Assembly (NCBI GenBank): GCA_009926815.1
Contig: RFOC01000138.1
Span: forward strand, 1-5,648
From: Planctomycetota bacterium
GTDB taxonomy: Bacteria; Planctomycetota; Phycisphaerae; Phycisphaerales; SM1A02
Length of the DNA stretch: 5,648 nt
Direction of reading: 5' to 3'
Part shown: piece after piece, positions 1 to 5,648 of the stretch
Position numbering within the stretch: the stretch's first letter is position 1
Layout: each line of letters begins with the position of its first letter
The notes under the pieces: model-generated
What the model saw: the letters and a program-made list of their open reading frames with translations, nothing else
The model's database searches: none
Told to the model about the DNA's origin: nothing
Translations under genes and position numbers: made by a program

Positions 1-141
1 CTGGCGCTCAGGGCTCAGGCGGTCCGGGCCCTGCTGGAGTCGAAGGCCCGTTCGGCATCGGAGTTGCAGCAACTGGGCGATGCACCTTCCGTGCTTGGCG
101 GAACCGTGGCTCCGGAGATGGTGCTGCCCACCTCGCGCTGA
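1..141 (+). CDS. C-terminal fragment of an unidentified protein (5' end outside window)
   Basis: Reading from base 1 in frame 1 gives 46 open codons and a TGA at 139-141. The tail begins LALRAQAVRALLESKARSA and ends in a Pro/Val-containing stretch with a final Arg. Most codons end in G or C, as in the clear genes of this window, which supports real coding. The Ala/Leu/Arg-rich start looks helical. I see no recognisable domain and cannot assign a function. The gene converges on the minus-strand membrane protein gene, with one base between the two stop codons, so no separate terminator fits between them. The main uncertainty is the short visible length; the overlapping longer plus-strand frame starting near base 80 runs antisense to a family-supported gene and is less likely. 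Confidence 0.55.
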   Translation: MALRAQAVRALLESKARSASELQQLGDAPSVLGGTVAPEMVLPTSR

Positions 142-142
142 T

Positions 143-1050
143 TCAGACGTCGACCATGGAAACGGCGGTGGGGCGCAGCCTGGCCGCCTGTCCGAGGCGA
201 CGGGCCAGCGGAATGGAGGCCATCAGCCCACCAGGCACCACCAGCATCAGTTCAGCGGCTCGGTGCACCAGTTCCGCGGCCAGTGCCTCGGGTGTGGGCA
301 CGCCCGCCACTGCGGGAGCCAGCAGCCCAACGGCCCATTCACGCACGCCCAGGCCGCTGCCGATCATGGGCATGGTGTTGGGGTGTTGGCCAACTGGGCG
401 GCCAGCGCGAAGCTCAGGGCTGCGACGGGGGAGAGAGTGGAACCCACCAGCTCGAAGGCCGCCGCCGTTCGGATGGCCGACAGCAGGGTGTCGAGGAGCC
501 GCATCGTGAATGCGGCGCGGAAGGCCCAGCCCCGTTCCGGCCCAGCCATGGTGAGCGCAGCTGGGAGCAGCACGGATGCGGGGATGGCCAGCCAGGAGAG
601 CCCGCCCAGACGCACCAGCAGAAGGGCCAGACCCAGCCATGCGACGGCGGCCAGCGTCAGCAGGGTGCTCTGCACCGTCAGCAGCACCCCCACGGTGACG
701 GGGATGCGGTGAACGCGGTTCAGGTATCCGATCCTGCCCACCAGGCCGGCTTGCAGGGGCAGCAGGTTGCCCAGGCTGCTGGCTGCGGTGAGCATGAGCA
801 TCTCGCTCCACGCCATGCCACCCAGTGGTGCCACTCGAAGGGTCAGCCAGCGCAGACCGCAGGCGGTCGAAGCGAAGGAGGCGAGGATCGCCGCTGGAAG
901 GGCGAGAGCCCAGATCGGGGTTGGATGCCGCAGGCTCTGCCATGCCGAATCCAGCATCGATCGATGTGACGCCACGGACCAGACCGCCGCAGCCACCAGC
1001 AAGGCCCCCAGCACCACCGAAAGCCGCCGTGCCGAGGCGGTCCGAATCAC
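143..1050 (-). pseudogene. UPF0104 / LPG-synthase-TM-like integral membrane protein, frameshifted by an 8-bp duplication
   Basis: This gene would encode a multi-span inner-membrane protein of the UPF0104 family, the transmembrane region shared with lysylphosphatidylglycerol synthase. Such proteins often sit in glycan and lipid gene clusters; substrate and reaction cannot be told here. The start is a GTG at 1050-1048 that overlaps the upstream glycosyltransferase stop as GTGA. Residues 1-222 are in one frame: hydrophobic segments near 11-26, 46-64, 121-146 and 152-168, plus a family-like NLLPLQAG...R..YLNRVHRIPV stretch near 95-118. That frame stops at 364. The rest, starting MPMIGSGLGVREWAVGLL (the conserved GlGvrE motif), lies in another frame ending at 143. 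Removing one copy of the 8-bp repeat at 374-389 joins the halves as AQLANTMPMIGSGLGVRE and gives a full 299-residue protein. As sequenced it is truncated after 228 residues. A sequencing error or recent mutation are both possible. Confidence 0.85.
374..389. repeat. Perfect 2 x 8-bp tandem duplication causing a frameshift
   Basis: The plus strand reads GGTGTTGG twice in direct succession (374-381 and 382-389). The minus-strand coding sense is CCAACACC twice. Eight bases is not a multiple of three, so the second copy shifts the membrane protein out of frame and brings in a TGA at 364-366. With one copy the codons read Gln-Leu-Ala-Asn-Thr-Met-Pro-Met-Ile-Gly and the frame is open to the stop at 143. 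Exact tandem copies of this kind are typical of replication slippage. Confidence 0.9.
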
Positions 1051-1889
1051 GGGCTGCCTTCCTGGGCCTGCATGCCTCGCGCAGGCCGGGTTTGGCCACT
1101 GCGGAGCGTCGCCTGCAGGCGGGCGAGGTTCTCGCCCTCGAAGCGGCGATCGTTCTCCCGATGCCACAGATGCAGCACGCAGGCATCGGCCGCCGCGCGG
1201 CGAATCCGAAGGCCGTGGTTCATCAGTCGGATGCAGAGATCGCTGTCCTCGAAGCCCCAGCCCTCGAAGGACTCGTCGCATCCACCGACGGCGCGATAGG
1301 CGTCCGCGGGGACCATGAAGTTGCAACCCCGAAGCAGCTTCCAGTTCCTGGGTCTCAGGCGACTGGCCAGCGTGCGGAGGCCATCCACGAAACCGTGACG
1401 CAGGGGGCCAATCCGATTGATTCGGCCGGCGTGGCGGAGTTCGCGCAGTTGGTCAAGCGGCCACCGGTGGGGATCCTGGACTTCGCCACTCTCGATCTGC
1501 CGCGTCAGGGCCTCGTCGCACAGGACACGGCTGCCCCGAATCAACCGACGTGGATCCATCAGCCTGATGTAGGCATGCACGAAGCTCGTTCGGGGGATGC
1601 AGTCGCCATCCAGGAACGCCAGATAGGGCGTGTGAGCCCGCGATGCGGCCAGGTTCCTGGCGGCCGCCACCCGGAAGCCGCGGTCCTCCTGCCATGCGTG
1701 GCGGAGCCGCCCATGGAAGGACGGCATCATGCTCTCCACGACGATCCGGGTGGCTTCACCGCTGCCGTCATCGGCCACGATCACCTCGAAGTCCGATCTC
1801 GACTGATCCCGCAGACCAGCCAGGACGGCTCGCAGCGCCTGGGGGCGGTTGTACGTGCAGACGATGACGGTGAGAGGCGGAGCCGCCAT
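1047..1889 (-). CDS. Family 2 glycosyltransferase (GT-A fold) with galactosyltransferase-like C-terminal region
   Basis: This 280-residue enzyme probably transfers a sugar from a nucleotide-sugar donor to a growing glycan at the cytoplasmic face of the membrane; donor and acceptor are not predictable. The N-terminus has the GT2 strand and loop LTVIVCTYNRP (6-16), followed by VIVADDGSG (37-44) for nucleotide binding. AFLDGDCIPR (91-100) carries the DxD-type metal-binding motif. GWGFEDSDLCIRL (210-222) followed by CVLHLWH (237-243) matches the C-terminal region of chondroitin-polymerase-like and galactosyltransferase-like GT2 enzymes, with E214/D215 the likely catalytic acidic pair. There is no signal peptide or membrane span. 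The ATG at 1889-1887 is chosen because the GT2 fold begins six residues later. There is no Shine-Dalgarno sequence; a TATTCT hexamer lies 8 nt upstream. The stop overlaps the start of the next gene (GTGA), implying translational coupling to the membrane protein. Confidence 0.9.
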   Translation of the reverse strand: MAAPPLTVIVCTYNRPQALRAVLAGLRDQSRSDFEVIVADDGSGEATRIVVESMMPSFHGRLRHAWQEDRGFRVAAARNLAASRAHTPYLAFLDGDCIPRTSFVHAYIRLMDPRRLIRGSRVLCDEALTRQIESGEVQDPHRWPLDQLRELRHAGRINRIGPLRHGFVDGLRTLASRLRPRNWKLLRGCNFMVPADAYRAVGGCDESFEGWGFEDSDLCIRLMNHGLRIRRAAADACVLHLWHRENDRRFEGENLARLQATLRSGQTRPARGMQAQEGSP

Positions 1890-1897
1890 ACGCAGGA

Positions 1898-1903
1898 AGA
1901 ATA
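1898..1903 (-). promoter_or_regulatory. Putative -10 element (TATTCT) for the glycosyltransferase operon
   Basis: On the minus strand TATTCT fits the TANNNT -10 pattern and is followed by 8 nt and then the ATG, the spacing expected for a leaderless or nearly leaderless transcript. It abuts the outer end of the inverted-repeat core. No convincing -35 hexamer is visible. The call rests on position and on similar hexamers before both plus-strand genes. Confidence 0.4.
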
Positions 1904-1959
1904 GGGACGGGCCTACTTATCGGAATTGCGGGTGGAATTCCGATAAGTAGTCCCGTCCC
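1904..1959. repeat. Long inverted repeat (24-bp arms, one mismatch, 8-bp loop) in a divergent intergenic region
   Basis: The left arm at 1904-1927 (GGGACGGG, then C, then CTACTTATCGGAATT) pairs with the right arm at 1936-1959 with one mismatch (C1912 against T1951), around the loop GCGGGTGG. With two more mismatches the symmetry extends to 1896-1967, giving 32-bp arms with 29 pairs. The inner 15 bp are AT-rich compared with the surrounding genes. Both flanking genes start here, so it is not a transcription terminator. It may be a small palindromic mobile element (REP- or MITE-like) or a large operator shared by the two divergent promoters. The sequence is seen directly; the role is inference. 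Confidence 0.9.
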
Positions 1960-1967
1960 CATTCATC

Positions 1968-1973
1968 TAGACT
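1968..1973 (+). promoter_or_regulatory. Putative -10 element (TAGACT) for the GH57 gene
   Basis: TAGACT matches TANNNT and lies 9 nt before the ATG at 1983, so transcription would begin within a few bases of the start codon. The same heptamer TAGACTG precedes the dehydratase gene at 3221. No clear -35 or Shine-Dalgarno sequence is seen. The inverted repeat occupies the upstream region where a -35 would lie. Confidence 0.4.
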
Positions 1974-1982
1974 GCTCGGCCC

Positions 1983-3194
1983 ATGGCATCGGTCTGCTTC
2001 TACTTCCAGGTGCACCAGCCCTTCCGGCTGCGTCGCTATTCGGTGTTCGACACCGATCCGTTCTACTTCGACGCAACGGCCAACGAGGGCATCCTCCGGA
2101 AGGTGGCGGACAAGTGCTATCGGCCGGCCACGAGCAAGATCCTGGATCTCATCCGACGGCACCAGGGCCGCTTCCGGGTGAGTTACTCGATCAGCGGCGT
2201 CGCCCTGCAGCAGTTCGAGCAGTGGGCCCCCGACGTGATCGACCTCTTCAAGGCGCTGGCGGACACCGGCGCATGCGAGTTCATCGCCGAGACGAGTCAT
2301 CACTCGCTCAGCTTCCTGTTCAGCCGGAGCGAGTTCGAGGAGCAGGTGGCGATCCAGGAGGCCATGATCCAGAGGCTCTTCGGCCAGACGCCCCGGGTCT
2401 TCCGCAACACCGAGCTGATCTACTCCAACGAGGTGGGCGGCCACATCGCCTGGATGGGCCGGCACCGCGGCGTGATCTGCGAGGGCGTGGACCGGTTGCT
2501 GGGCTTCCGGAGCCCCAACTACCTGTACCGCGTGCCGGCACATGGCATGCCCGCGGGCAAGCCTTCCATGGCGCTGCTGCTCAAGAACTACCGGCTGAGC
2601 GACGACATCGCGTTCCGGTTCAGCGACCGCAACTGGAAGGAGTGGCCTCTCACCGCGGAGAAGTTCTCTCGCTGGGTGAACCAGATCAACGGCGACGGTC
2701 ACATCTGCAACCTGTTCATGGACTACGAGACGCTCGGCGAGCACCAGTGGGCCGAGACGGGCATCTTCCAGTTCCTGGATGCCCTGCCTGCATTCATCCA
2801 TGACGTGAACCCGGGACAGAACGAGTTCCTCACACCCAGCCAGGTGCTGGACAAGTACCAGCCGGTGGGCGAGTACGACGTCCCCAAGCCCATCAGCTGG
2901 GCGGACACGGAACGCGACCTGAGCGCGTGGCTGGGCAACCCGCTGCAGGACAACGCGATCGCCGAGATCTATCGACTGGAGCCCGCCGTCCGCGAGAGGC
3001 ATGCCAAGGGCGACCCCTGGATCCTGGAAGATTGGCGAAAGCTCACGACCAGTGACCATTTCTACTACATGTGCACCAAGTACTGGGCGGATGGCGACGT
3101 GCACAAGTACTTCAGCCCCTATGACAGCCCCTACGACGCCTACATCAACTACATGAACGTGCTGGACAACCTGCGGACACGCGCGGGGGTGTGA
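1983..3194 (+). CDS. Glycoside hydrolase family 57 (alpha-amylase / 4-alpha-glucanotransferase-like)
   Basis: This 403-residue enzyme should hydrolyse or transfer alpha-glucosidic bonds in the cytoplasm by the retaining GH57 mechanism. The five GH57 conserved regions can be picked out: YFQVHQPFR (7-15, H11), GVALQQFEQ (72-80), FRNTELIYSN (140-149, nucleophile E144), LFMDYETLGEH (244-254, acid D247) and the region around SWADTERDLSAWLGNPLQ (305-322). The length matches the short single-domain group related to the Methanocaldococcus amylase, rather than the longer branching enzymes or amylopullulanases. There is no signal peptide. The ATG at 1983 leaves only two residues before the first beta strand, so a later start is unlikely. 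The gene is divergent from the GT2 operon and followed after 39 bp by the dehydratase on the same strand. The exact specificity (amylase, glucanotransferase, or an exopolysaccharide-related role) is not determined by the sequence. Confidence 0.92.
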   Translation: MASVCFYFQVHQPFRLRRYSVFDTDPFYFDATANEGILRKVADKCYRPATSKILDLIRRHQGRFRVSYSISGVALQQFEQWAPDVIDLFKALADTGACEFIAETSHHSLSFLFSRSEFEEQVAIQEAMIQRLFGQTPRVFRNTELIYSNEVGGHIAWMGRHRGVICEGVDRLLGFRSPNYLYRVPAHGMPAGKPSMALLLKNYRLSDDIAFRFSDRNWKEWPLTAEKFSRWVNQINGDGHICNLFMDYETLGEHQWAETGIFQFLDALPAFIHDVNPGQNEFLTPSQVLDKYQPVGEYDVPKPISWADTERDLSAWLGNPLQDNAIAEIYRLEPAVRERHAKGDPWILEDWRKLTTSDHFYYMCTKYWADGDVHKYFSPYDSPYDAYINYMNVLDNLRTRAGV

Positions 3195-3220
3195 CGCTTC
3201 CCCTCAGGTGGGGGCGTCGG

Positions 3221-3226
3221 TAGACT
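3221..3226 (+). promoter_or_regulatory. Putative -10 element (TAGACT) for the dehydratase gene
   Basis: TAGACT lies 7 nt before the ATG at 3234, the expected distance for a leaderless start. It repeats the heptamer TAGACTG found before the GH57 gene. A weak alternative is that GAGG at 3227-3230 acts as a ribosome-binding site, but it is only 3 nt from the ATG, closer than usual. No clear -35 is visible. The gene may also be reached by read-through from the GH57 gene. Confidence 0.38.
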
Positions 3227-3233
3227 GAGGATC

Positions 3234-5117
3234 ATGCGAGCTCGGCTCGTCCAACTTCCGGGGTACCACAAACTGGCCGTTGCCGCGGCGGCGGATGCGG
3301 TCCTGCTGTCGGCGTCGGTCTGGCTGTCGTTCTTCCTCAAGTACGGCGACAGCCGTTCGCTCACGTCGCAGATCCTCTGGCTTTCGCTGCTGGGCCTGGT
3401 GCTCGGCCCGGCCTCGCTCTGGGTGGTTGGGCTCTATCGGGAGATCACCCGATACATCGGACCGATCGTGGTTGTCCGGGTGCTCAAGGGCACGGGTCTC
3501 TTCGTCGGCTGCATCCTGGTCGCCTCGTTCTTCACCCACCACTCCGAGGAGATGCCCCGCACAGTCCCCGTCATCCTCTTCGCCGTGGCCGCGCTGCTGG
3601 TCGGCCTGATCCGACTTCTGGCCCGATGGGTCATTCTGGGCAGCCGTTCATACAAGCGAGAGGCCCGGGTCGCCATCTTCGGGGCCGGTGCCGCCGGACT
3701 CGGCCTGTACGCGGCGCTCTCGCATGCCCGCACGCATCAGGTGGTGGCGTTCCTGGATGACAACCCGGCCATGATCGGCCGCTCGGTTCGAGGGGTGCCC
3801 ATCCTGGATGGGTCCGCGGCGGCCGAAGCCCTTCGCGAACTGGATGTGGGTTCCGTCCTGCTCGCGCTGCCCTCCGCCAATCGTTCGCGGCGTCGCGAGA
3901 TCGTGGATCTCGCGTCCTCGCTCAGCATCCGCGTCCTCACGGTGCCCACCCTGGCCGAACTGGCCGAGGGCACGGCCCGCGTGGATCAACTTCGACAGGT
4001 CCGTGTCGAGGATCTGCTGGGGCGTCCAGCCGTGCCTGCCCGAAACGACCTGCTGCAGGCCGTGGCCTCGAGCGGCTGCATCCTGGTCACGGGTGCCGGA
4101 GGCAGCATCGGCAGCGAACTCTGCCGTCGGCTGGTGGCCAGTGGCGTCAGCCGGCTGGTGCTGCTGGAGAACGGCGAGCACAATCTGTACTCGATCGAGA
4201 AGGAACTTCGGCTGCTCATCGCCACGCAGCGCCGCGAGACGGTGATCGAACCGGTCCTGGGTTCCGTGCTGGATCCCGTGCTCATGGAGCGGCTCATGCG
4301 GCAGCACCGCGTGCACACGGTCTTCCATGCGGCGGCCTACAAGCACGTGCCCATCGTGGAGCGTCACGAGAGCATGGGCGTGGAGACCAACGCGATCGGA
4401 ACCCTGCTGACCGCCCAGGCCGCGGTTCATGCCGGCGTTCGGTCATTCATCCTGGTGAGCACCGACAAGGCGGTCCGTCCCACCAGCGTCATGGGCGCCA
4501 GCAAGCGGCTGGCCGAGATGGTCCTGCAGTCGATGCACGCGGTGCATGGAGGCGTCACCACCTTCTCCATGGTCCGCTTCGGCAACGTGCTGGGGTCCTC
4601 CGGCTCCGTGATCCCGCTCTTCCGGGAGCAGATCGAGCGGGGCGGTCCGGTCACCGTGACGCACCCGGACATGGTGCGCTACTTCATGACCATTCCCGAG
4701 GCGGCCGAGCTGGTGCTGCAGGCGGCAGGACTGGCTCGTGGAGGCGAGGTCTTCGTCCTGGACATGGGCGAGCCCGTGCGGATCGACGATGTCGCCCGCA
4801 ACATGATCCGGCTGGCGGGTCGATCGGTTCGCGATGCGGTCCACCCCGCTGGCGACATCGAGATCGCGTACACGGGCATCCGACCCGGCGAGAAGCTCTT
4901 CGAGGAACTCTTCATCGGCAAGGATCTGCAGGCCACGGATCACCCGGGCATCCGCCTGGCCCAGGAGCCCTGGATGTCCTGGTCCGAGCTGGAGACCTGT
5001 CTGGCCCAGCTGCGGGCAAGCATCGATCAGCGTGATGACCACGCGGTTCGCGAGCAGGTCTGGAAGGCGATCCAGCACGGCAGCGAACGGCCGTCCCAGT
5101 CGCGGGCGATCGGCTGA
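3234..5117 (+). CDS. CapD/WbpM/FlaA1-type membrane-bound nucleotide-sugar 4,6-dehydratase/epimerase
   Basis: This 627-residue protein matches the long membrane-anchored form of the family, which converts UDP-N-acetylhexosamines to 4-keto-6-deoxy intermediates for surface glycans. Four hydrophobic segments lie near 14-35, 47-67, 83-101 and 110-134. A first Rossmann-like domain starts VAIFGAGAAG (146-155) and includes FLDDNP (173-178). The catalytic SDR domain starts ILVTGAGGSIGSE (283-295), followed by FHAAAYKHVP (364-373), LVSTDKAVRP (407-416) and the active-site M420-GAS-K424. VRFGNVLGSSGSV (447-459) and GIRPGEKLFEELF (548-560) are family signatures. Met replaces the usual SDR Tyr, as in WbpM-like enzymes. 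The ATG at 3234 is chosen because the first membrane segment follows closely. The cofactor is expected to be NAD(P). It probably supplies the sugar precursor for the polysaccharide of this locus. The exact substrate and stereochemistry remain open. Confidence 0.93.
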   Translation: MRARLVQLPGYHKLAVAAAADAVLLSASVWLSFFLKYGDSRSLTSQILWLSLLGLVLGPASLWVVGLYREITRYIGPIVVVRVLKGTGLFVGCILVASFFTHHSEEMPRTVPVILFAVAALLVGLIRLLARWVILGSRSYKREARVAIFGAGAAGLGLYAALSHARTHQVVAFLDDNPAMIGRSVRGVPILDGSAAAEALRELDVGSVLLALPSANRSRRREIVDLASSLSIRVLTVPTLAELAEGTARVDQLRQVRVEDLLGRPAVPARNDLLQAVASSGCILVTGAGGSIGSELCRRLVASGVSRLVLLENGEHNLYSIEKELRLLIATQRRETVIEPVLGSVLDPVLMERLMRQHRVHTVFHAAAYKHVPIVERHESMGVETNAIGTLLTAQAAVHAGVRSFILVSTDKAVRPTSVMGASKRLAEMVLQSMHAVHGGVTTFSMVRFGNVLGSSGSVIPLFREQIERGGPVTVTHPDMVRYFMTIPEAAELVLQAAGLARGGEVFVLDMGEPVRIDDVARNMIRLAGRSVRDAVHPAGDIEIAYTGIRPGEKLFEELFIGKDLQATDHPGIRLAQEPWMSWSELETCLAQLRASIDQRDDHAVREQVWKAIQHGSERPSQSRAIG

Positions 5118-5144
5118 TCCCTAGCGGTTTCCGAAGGGAATCAG
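5114..5144. terminator. Possible bidirectional terminator: nested stem-loop across two convergent stop codons
   Basis: CTGATCCC (5114-5121) pairs with GGGAATCAG (5136-5144) with one bulged A, and an inner CGG-TTT-CCG hairpin sits at 5125-5133. The structure spans the stop of the dehydratase gene and the stop of the opposing chain-length gene. There is no strong T run on either side, so intrinsic termination is uncertain. It is the only candidate at this junction because the genes are 3 bp apart. Confidence 0.35.
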
Positions 5145-5648
5145 GCGACGGAGGTCGCCACGAATCGACCGCAGGTTCTCCAGGAAGTCCCGGGTCTCGG
5201 GGTCGTCACGATCCACGCGGCGAAGGCGGTCCCTGGCCATGGCAGCGCCGCAGCCCATGAGCAGCCCCACGACACCCGCGATCAGGACGGTTTGCGTCCG
5301 GCGGGGACTGGAGCGGTTCAGCGGAGCCTCCGGAGGTTGGAGCACCTCGATCGAGACGCGGTTCTCCTGCTCCTCGATGCGGGCCAGTTCCAGCTGCTTG
5401 GTCAGCGTGATGAAGACCTCCTCCTGCATCCGGCGCTGGCGTTCCAGACGGTCCCGTTCGGCCTGCACCTCCGGCGTGGCGATCTTGCGATTGCGCGCCA
5501 TGAATGCCGCCATCGCGTCGGAGGCCTGAGCCAGGGCCCTTTCCGCGTCCTGCAGCTGCTTCTGGACGAAGGTCCGGTTCTCCACGGCCTTGGAGTTCCG
5601 TGCCGTCTGGTTGTGCTCCACGATCTCCTCCAGCACCGACCGGGCGAT
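5121..5648 (-). CDS. Wzz/PCP-type polysaccharide chain-length determinant, C-terminal part (5' end outside window)
   Basis: The visible 175 residues are the C-terminal part of a polysaccharide co-polymerase, an inner-membrane protein that controls glycan chain length and export. A long Glu/Arg/Gln-rich helical region (about 1-90, probably coiled coil) includes ALAQASDAMAAFMARNRKIA, a typical 'aE..l..f...n' stretch of this family. It is followed by VLQPPEAPLNRSSPRR (about 102-117), the Pro-rich motif just before the second membrane span, and then the span TVLIAGVVGLLMGCGAAMA (about 120-138). A charged cytoplasmic tail of about 37 residues ends at TAG (5123-5121). The tail is too short for a tyrosine kinase domain, so a partner kinase would have to be separate. 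The frame stays open to the window edge, and an internal GTG at 5636 is not taken as the start. It converges on the dehydratase gene. Confidence 0.85.
   Translation of the reverse strand: MARSVLEEIVEHNQTARNSKAVENRTFVQKQLQDAERALAQASDAMAAFMARNRKIATPEVQAERDRLERQRRMQEEVFITLTKQLELARIEEQENRVSIEVLQPPEAPLNRSSPRRTQTVLIAGVVGLLMGCGAAMARDRLRRVDRDDPETRDFLENLRSIRGDLRRLIPFGNR

Noticed and set aside
364..400. Programmed ribosomal frameshifting as the explanation for the split membrane protein
   Set aside because: A -1 shift would be needed, but the CCCC stretch in the repeat does not form a canonical X XXY YYZ heptamer and I see no following pseudoknot or stem. Removing one exact 8-bp copy restores the family sequence more simply.
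80..712. A 210-codon plus-strand open frame across the left part
   Set aside because: It runs antisense to the family-supported membrane protein. Its sequence is His/Gln/Ser/Arg-rich with no motif, and it overlaps the better-supported 1-141 tail.
825..1904. A 359-codon plus-strand open frame opposite the GT2 gene
   Set aside because: It is antisense to a clear glycosyltransferase and low in recognisable structure. It is also antisense to the 5' part of the membrane protein gene, so it is best explained as a high-GC shadow.
1904..1959. The inverted repeat as a Rho-independent terminator
   Set aside because: Both neighbouring genes begin here rather than end, and neither strand has a T run after the stem.
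1917..3104. A 395-codon minus-strand open frame covering most of the GH57 gene
   Set aside because: It is antisense to a gene with all GH57 motifs. Its translation is rich in Val, Leu, Ala, Arg and His with no family motif, as expected when the complement of G/C-ending codons lacks stops.
1983..3194. Polysaccharide deacetylase identity for the 403-residue enzyme
   Set aside because: The folds are related, but the HQP, TELIY and MDYETLGEH motifs are those of GH57, and the metal-binding motifs of NodB-type deacetylases are not seen.
3234..5117. Loss of catalytic activity in the dehydratase because the usual SDR Tyr is missing
   Set aside because: Met at the MxxxK position is a known normal feature of WbpM-like members of this family, so it is not evidence of decay.

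Overview
The window is GC-rich, with strongly G/C-biased third codon positions and almost no intergenic DNA. It reads as part of a chromosomal locus for a surface or exported polysaccharide. The gene complement (GH57 enzyme, GT2 glycosyltransferase, CapD/WbpM-type sugar dehydratase, Wzz-type chain-length protein), the high GC and the lack of clear Shine-Dalgarno sequences would fit a GC-rich environmental bacterium such as a planctomycete. That assignment is inference; nothing in the window fixes the taxon.

Layout from left to right: (1) bases 1-141 are the C-terminal end of an unidentified plus-strand gene. (2) One base later a minus-strand pair ends: an UPF0104/LPG-synthase-TM-like membrane protein (143-1050) and, upstream of it, a GT2 glycosyltransferase (1047-1889). 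Their stop and start codons overlap as GTGA. The membrane protein gene is frameshifted by an exact 8-bp tandem duplication. (3) A 93-bp divergent intergenic region holds a long, nearly perfect inverted repeat, with a TANNNT -10-like hexamer between the repeat and each start codon. (4) A cytoplasmic GH57 glycoside hydrolase or glucanotransferase (1983-3194) runs on the plus strand. (5) After 39 bp comes a CapD/WbpM-like UDP-sugar 4,6-dehydratase with an N-terminal membrane domain (3234-5117). (6) Converging on it with a 3-bp gap is the C-terminal part of a Wzz/PCP-type chain-length protein (5121-5648), cut by the right edge.

A coherent inferred picture: the dehydratase supplies a modified UDP-sugar, the GT2 enzyme adds sugars at the inner membrane face, the PCP protein controls chain length, and the GH57 enzyme acts on an intracellular alpha-glucan or oligosaccharide linked to the pathway. 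The UPF0104 protein would be a multi-span membrane partner, but as sequenced it is broken.

The two observations most worth follow-up are the 8-bp duplication that disrupts the membrane protein, and the inverted repeat lying exactly between two divergent putative promoters. I found no RNA gene, CRISPR array or transposase gene, and I do not see a clearly novel multi-gene system.
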